A stretch of 36,173 nucleotides of DNA, taken from Candidatus Poribacteria bacterium. GTDB lineage: Bacteria; Poribacteria; WGA-4E; WGA-3G. This document shows positions 32,685 to 36,173 of this stretch, piece after piece. How positions within the stretch are numbered: the first letter of the stretch is position 1; each line of letters opens with the position of its first letter. The translations under genes and the position numbers were made by a program. The notes beneath the pieces are model-generated. The model searched no databases. It had not been told where the DNA came from and saw only the letters and a list, made by a program, of their open reading frames with translations. Where the stretch lies: assembly GCA_022821065.1 (NCBI GenBank), contig JAJEEK010000038.1, positions 1 to 36,173 on the forward strand. The letters are read 5' to 3'.

Positions 32685-35600
32685 ATGGCAAATAGTGAAA
32701 ACACCGTCACCAGCGCGTTTGTAAATGTTCTGCGTCCGATGCGCGATGCATGGAGCATCAACGAACAAATTACCAGACCATTCCTCAACGCCACACAAAA
32801 ACCCGATGTCATCGTCACTGAAAAAGGGCGAAATCCGGTTGTTATTGAGGTGAAGGTAGATGGTGACACGCCGAACTTTACCGGTAAGCTTCAGGCAGAA
32901 GCACACTTCGGAATGCTCCTTGATCCGAGCGTTTTTGCCGGTCTCACCTATAATATCATCGAGAATGTTCTACGCGTCCGTATGCCTGCCCGATTTAGGA
33001 CGATGCCACAAGACCAAATTGAGCAAGAGATGCGGAGTGCCGAAGACATCGCCTACATACTGCTCAATAAACCTGAATCAGAAAGCGAAGCAGCCCCCGA
33101 TCCCGTTCTATTCATCACCGAACCAGAACTTGACACCGAGATAAAACCAGAGTCTTTCCCACAAAGTGGTTGGTTAAGTGGCAGTGTTACCGATATCGCA
33201 ACCGCTATTCGCGTCAGGGCAACCCCGATTTCTAAAATAGATGCAGCCGCCGATTTATTGGAAAAGCGGATAGAAACCGCCGCGCAGCAGCTTGAAGCAG
33301 CGATTGAAGAACGTCCGAGTATCGGCACAGAAATCGAGGCAATTCTGTTCCAAAAGGCTGGCGAACAGACCTCACGGATGGCGATGCTCATCGTCACGAA
33401 TGCGTTTGTGTTCCAAAGCGTCCTCGCGGGGAAACCTGAGATGGAAAGGGTGATGTCCCTCAAACGGATGTTGTCTGACAACGCGAAACGGCTTCAATAC
33501 GAGCAGGTCGTAGCCGGTTGGAACATCATTCTCAAAGTAAATTACCGTCCCATTTTCCATGTCGCCAAACGGATCGTAGGGGCAATCGCAACCGATGACG
33601 AACTCGTTGACAGAATACTCGCAACCCTCTGTGATACCGCAAAGGAATTGGTTGACCAGAGACTCACACAAATACATGAACTCGCTGGCACCGTCTTCCA
33701 ACGGCTTATCGTTGATCGAAAATATGTCAAGGCGAACTACACGCGTCTTGAATCCGTTGCCTTGCTGTCAGCGTTAGTCCTTCCCAAAACGCAGGAGAAT
33801 GTGAGCGAATTGAAGGTAGCAGATTTCGCATGCGGAACAGGCTCACTGCTCAACGGTGCCTATCAACGGATCCTCGAACTGCACGAACACGCCGGTGGTA
33901 AAGGCAGCCGTATCCACACGCGGATGATAGAGGAAAATCTTGTCGGATGCGACGTTATGCCAAACGCCAGCCATCTCACAGCTTCCCTCCTGACAAGCAT
34001 TTACCCTGACTTGAAAATCGGTAATACCCGAATCCATACGATGCCCTACGGTAGACAGCAAGATGGAAGTTACGCACTTGGTGCACTCGACTTGTTTGAT
34101 GTTCCACAAGGCACACTCCCACTCCCGCTGATGAGTACAGCAGTTCAACAGGTCGGCGGCGCAGACGATACAACAGTGATGACACAACAGGAGTTCAGAC
34201 ATAACGAATTTGATATTGTCGTCCTAAATCCGCCGTTTACCCGACCCGATTCTGATGCAAGCAGTGGGACCCCGAAAGCCGTATTCAAAGGAAGTGGCAG
34301 AGACAAAGAAGAAGAACAGATGATGCGGCGCGCCCGCAGGCAAAAAGATTGGCGAGTCGGCGATGGCAATGCAGGGCTCGCTTCGGATTTTGTTGACCTT
34401 GCAGACAAGATGCTGAAAGCAAATGGAAAAAGCAAAATGGGATTTATTTTGCCCGTGACCTGTCTGACAACCTCGGACTGGCGGAAAGTCCGAAATATGT
34501 GGGCGACTGAATATCACGATGTCGTTGTGATTAGCATCGCAGATGCCAAGGGTGAAAGCTGCGCATTCTCGGCAGATACGAGTATGGCAGAGTGCATGGT
34601 AGTAGCAACCAAAGGAGAGAAACACGATAACACGAGTAGAGGCACGTTTATATCTCTAAATCACCGTCCCCGAAGTGTCTTGGAAGCACTTGAGATAGTC
34701 AATAACACCTATAGACTTGATAGCGTCCGACGGTTGGAGGACGAACCGAGCGGCGGTGATCCGCTCAAAGTCGGAGACGATTCTCTTGGACATGCGCTCA
34801 ACTGTCCCTTACAAATAGATGGCGCGTGGGATGCAGTTCGGATAAAGCAAATGGCGTTAATCCAATCCGCGTATCGTTTGGCAAATGGTGAAATGTGGTT
34901 GCCAACGCAGGTATCCGCTTTAGAAATTCCCGTTTGTCTTGTTGGTGATATTGCAGAGGTTGGAGCGAGCCATCGGGATATTCATGAAAAAGGGGAGCGA
35001 GGCGCGTTTGACGTAGAAAAAGGTTACACGGACACGGATCTCTATCCAGGCTTGTGGCATGTGAATGCCCCCGCACAACGGGCAATGGTGGTTGAACCTG
35101 ATTGCCATCTCATCACCCGTCCTAATCGCCACGAAAAAGCACAGATGATACTTTCACGTAATGGACGCGTGCATTTCAACACGATGCTAAGGTTTAACGC
35201 CAACTCTCTTGGAGTCCTTTTCACAGAGAAACCTGCTCTGGGGATAAATTCGTTGCCCAACGTTGTGCTAAAAAAGCAGGTTTACGATTATGTTTGGACG
35301 CTCTGGGGCAATTCAACGTTAGGGTTTTTACTTCAATGGGCACATAGTGGAAAACAACAACCGGGGAGAGGTGTAAGTTCAAGAACCGCCTTACTCCAAA
35401 TGCCTACATTGGATGTGAGGTATCTGTCAGATGAAGCACTGGTAAACGCTGAACGTATTTTTCACGCCTTGAAACACAAGAAACATAAACGCATGTTACC
35501 CTTCAATGAGATAGATCACGATCCGGTGCGTCACGAACTTGACCGTCTGTTGCTAACAGAAGTACTGAACATCACAACTGAAGATGCCCACAATGCAGTC

Positions 35601-35699
35601 CATCGCCTCCGCGAACTGTTATCTGCCGAACCAAGCATCCACGGTGGAAAGAAATCCCGATGCGACCTTGAAAAGGAGTGGGAAAAACTAAATCGGTGA
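32685..35699 (+). CDS. Single-chain nuclease/N6-adenine methyltransferase (type IIG-like)
   Basis: 1004 residues from ATG 32685; a frame 26 codons longer overlaps the previous gene and has no homologous look. N-terminal PD-(D/E)XK-like nuclease site: Asp41 in KPDVIV and Glu55-x-Lys57 in PVVIEVKVDG. A helical linker follows, then the methyltransferase with motif I ADFACGTGSLL (Phe381-) and catalytic NPPF (515-518). The last about 300 residues should recognise the target. This order is that of type IIG restriction-modification enzymes, or of some phage-defence methylases. No separate specificity or nuclease subunit is seen downstream in the window. Confidence 0.85.
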   Translation: MANSENTVTSAFVNVLRPMRDAWSINEQITRPFLNATQKPDVIVTEKGRNPVVIEVKVDGDTPNFTGKLQAEAHFGMLLDPSVFAGLTYNIIENVLRVRMPARFRTMPQDQIEQEMRSAEDIAYILLNKPESESEAAPDPVLFITEPELDTEIKPESFPQSGWLSGSVTDIATAIRVRATPISKIDAAADLLEKRIETAAQQLEAAIEERPSIGTEIEAILFQKAGEQTSRMAMLIVTNAFVFQSVLAGKPEMERVMSLKRMLSDNAKRLQYEQVVAGWNIILKVNYRPIFHVAKRIVGAIATDDELVDRILATLCDTAKELVDQRLTQIHELAGTVFQRLIVDRKYVKANYTRLESVALLSALVLPKTQENVSELKVADFACGTGSLLNGAYQRILELHEHAGGKGSRIHTRMIEENLVGCDVMPNASHLTASLLTSIYPDLKIGNTRIHTMPYGRQQDGSYALGALDLFDVPQGTLPLPLMSTAVQQVGGADDTTVMTQQEFRHNEFDIVVLNPPFTRPDSDASSGTPKAVFKGSGRDKEEEQMMRRARRQKDWRVGDGNAGLASDFVDLADKMLKANGKSKMGFILPVTCLTTSDWRKVRNMWATEYHDVVVISIADAKGESCAFSADTSMAECMVVATKGEKHDNTSRGTFISLNHRPRSVLEALEIVNNTYRLDSVRRLEDEPSGGDPLKVGDDSLGHALNCPLQIDGAWDAVRIKQMALIQSAYRLANGEMWLPTQVSALEIPVCLVGDIAEVGASHRDIHEKGERGAFDVEKGYTDTDLYPGLWHVNAPAQRAMVVEPDCHLITRPNRHEKAQMILSRNGRVHFNTMLRFNANSLGVLFTEKPALGINSLPNVVLKKQVYDYVWTLWGNSTLGFLLQWAHSGKQQPGRGVSSRTALLQMPTLDVRYLSDEALVNAERIFHALKHKKHKRMLPFNEIDHDPVRHELDRLLLTEVLNITTEDAHNAVHRLRELLSAEPSIHGGKKSRCDLEKEWEKLNR

Positions 35700-35723
35700 G
35701 CATCTCTCGTAAAGAGTTTAGAG

Positions 35724-35752
35724 TTGACAAAGACGAAAAAAAATGGAATAAT
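35724..35752 (+). promoter_or_regulatory. Sigma-70-type promoter of the last gene
   Basis: TTGACA (35724-35729), 17 bp spacer, AATAAT (35747-35752). The predicted start is about 60 bp before the ATG at 35818. Confidence 0.6.
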
Positions 35753-35817
35753 GTTCCTAAAGTTTGGACAATTTGTGTCGCGTTGCGTTTTCAAAGCTAT
35801 ATCCGGCGGAGGTAATC

Positions 35818-36173
35818 ATGAAAACTAAAACTGTTTTTGAGGAGAAATTTGAAGAAGTTTTGAAAGAAGAAGCAAAAGGTTTTGATATAGATTGGCAATT
35901 AGTAGACATCGAATCCATATACTATCATTCTACGCTAATGAGTGCACTACCCATGGATCTTGACAAATATACCGTTAGAATGAGGGTGGTAGAAGATGAA
36001 ATTCCTGATATTGATATAGATGACTGGTTCAGATCTCATAAGTTCATCTACGGCATGATGTCAAAAAGTATTAGAACTGACTCGGAAGATACAGATATAA
36101 TGACTTTTGATATCGGAACCATTGAATCTATAGCCTTGAAAACTCGTAAGGCATTCAGAGATTTTCATAGGCA
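35818..36173 (+). CDS. Hypothetical protein, partial (runs off the window)
   Basis: 118 residues visible from ATG 35818, with GGAGG 6 bp upstream. The protein begins MKTKTVFEEKFEEVLKEEAK, is very acidic (VEDEIPDIDIDDWF) and has no signal peptide or membrane segment so far. No family recognised. Strongly AT-rich compared with most of the window, as is common for recently gained defence-linked genes. The end lies outside the window. Confidence 0.75.
   Translation, partial: MKTKTVFEEKFEEVLKEEAKGFDIDWQLVDIESIYYHSTLMSALPMDLDKYTVRMRVVEDEIPDIDIDDWFRSHKFIYGMMSKSIRTDSEDTDIMTFDIGTIESIALKTRKAFRDFHR

Overview
The window looks like a piece of a free-living, Gram-negative-type bacterial chromosome of moderate GC content. 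The gene mix (two phytanoyl-CoA-dioxygenase-like proteins, a DUF3179 protein, a DUF6807/PmoA-like protein, TIM-barrel sugar epimerases, Gfo/Idh/MocA dehydrogenase, Mo-hydroxylase, many small toxin-antitoxin and orphan restriction genes, and abundant small intergenic palindromic repeats) resembles Candidatus Poribacteria. That placement is inference from gene content only. TGA is a normal stop here (several genes end in TGA), so the one in-frame TGA described below is gene-specific.

Layout. 1-6107: end of atpF, then atpH, atpA, atpG, a DUF1992/DJC28-type gene, atpD and atpC, i.e. the F1 part of an ATP synthase operon, with repeats in three of its gaps. 6134-6988: a decayed Rpn/PD-(D/E)XK transposase-like gene followed by a diverged second copy of the 3' end of atpC. 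7025-9854 (minus strand): an AT-rich HEPN/AbiU2-like gene, a secreted trypsin-like protease with seven TPRs, and a MazF toxin with its antitoxin. 10072-10174: a MITE-like palindrome. 10209-12406: ECF sigma factor, Nudix hydrolase, ankyrin protein. 12439-17454 (minus): two PhyH-type dioxygenases, aldo/keto reductase, an unrecognised TIM-barrel-like protein and an M42 aminopeptidase. 17561-18601: a DUF3179 protein interrupted by one in-frame TGA at a CxxC position, with a hairpin of bacterial SECIS shape right after it. 18718-20810 (minus): SDR, a possible small ORF, a TolB-like beta-propeller lipoprotein.

20894-27223 is a catabolic operon behind a near-consensus promoter: HpcH/HpaI aldolase, Gfo/Idh/MocA dehydrogenase, then the FAD, 2Fe-2S and molybdopterin subunits of a xanthine dehydrogenase-family enzyme, with a 76-residue zinc-ribbon protein between the last two. 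Dehydrogenase + 2-keto-3-deoxy-acid-type aldolase + Mo-aldehyde oxidase would fit a non-phosphorylative sugar-acid route (inference).

27382-36173 is an accessory region: RelE/ParE-type toxin-antitoxin pair, alpha/beta hydrolase, two tiny overlapping membrane-protein genes next to an orphan N6-adenine methyltransferase, a sugar isomerase-like protein, a fused nucleotidyltransferase-HEPN protein, a DUF6807 protein, a 1004-residue single-chain nuclease-methyltransferase (type IIG-like) and an AT-rich partial gene running off the end. No tRNA, rRNA or CRISPR array was seen. The most notable observation is the candidate selenocysteine-containing DUF3179 protein; next are several families of intergenic inverted-repeat elements and the split/duplicated atpC end.
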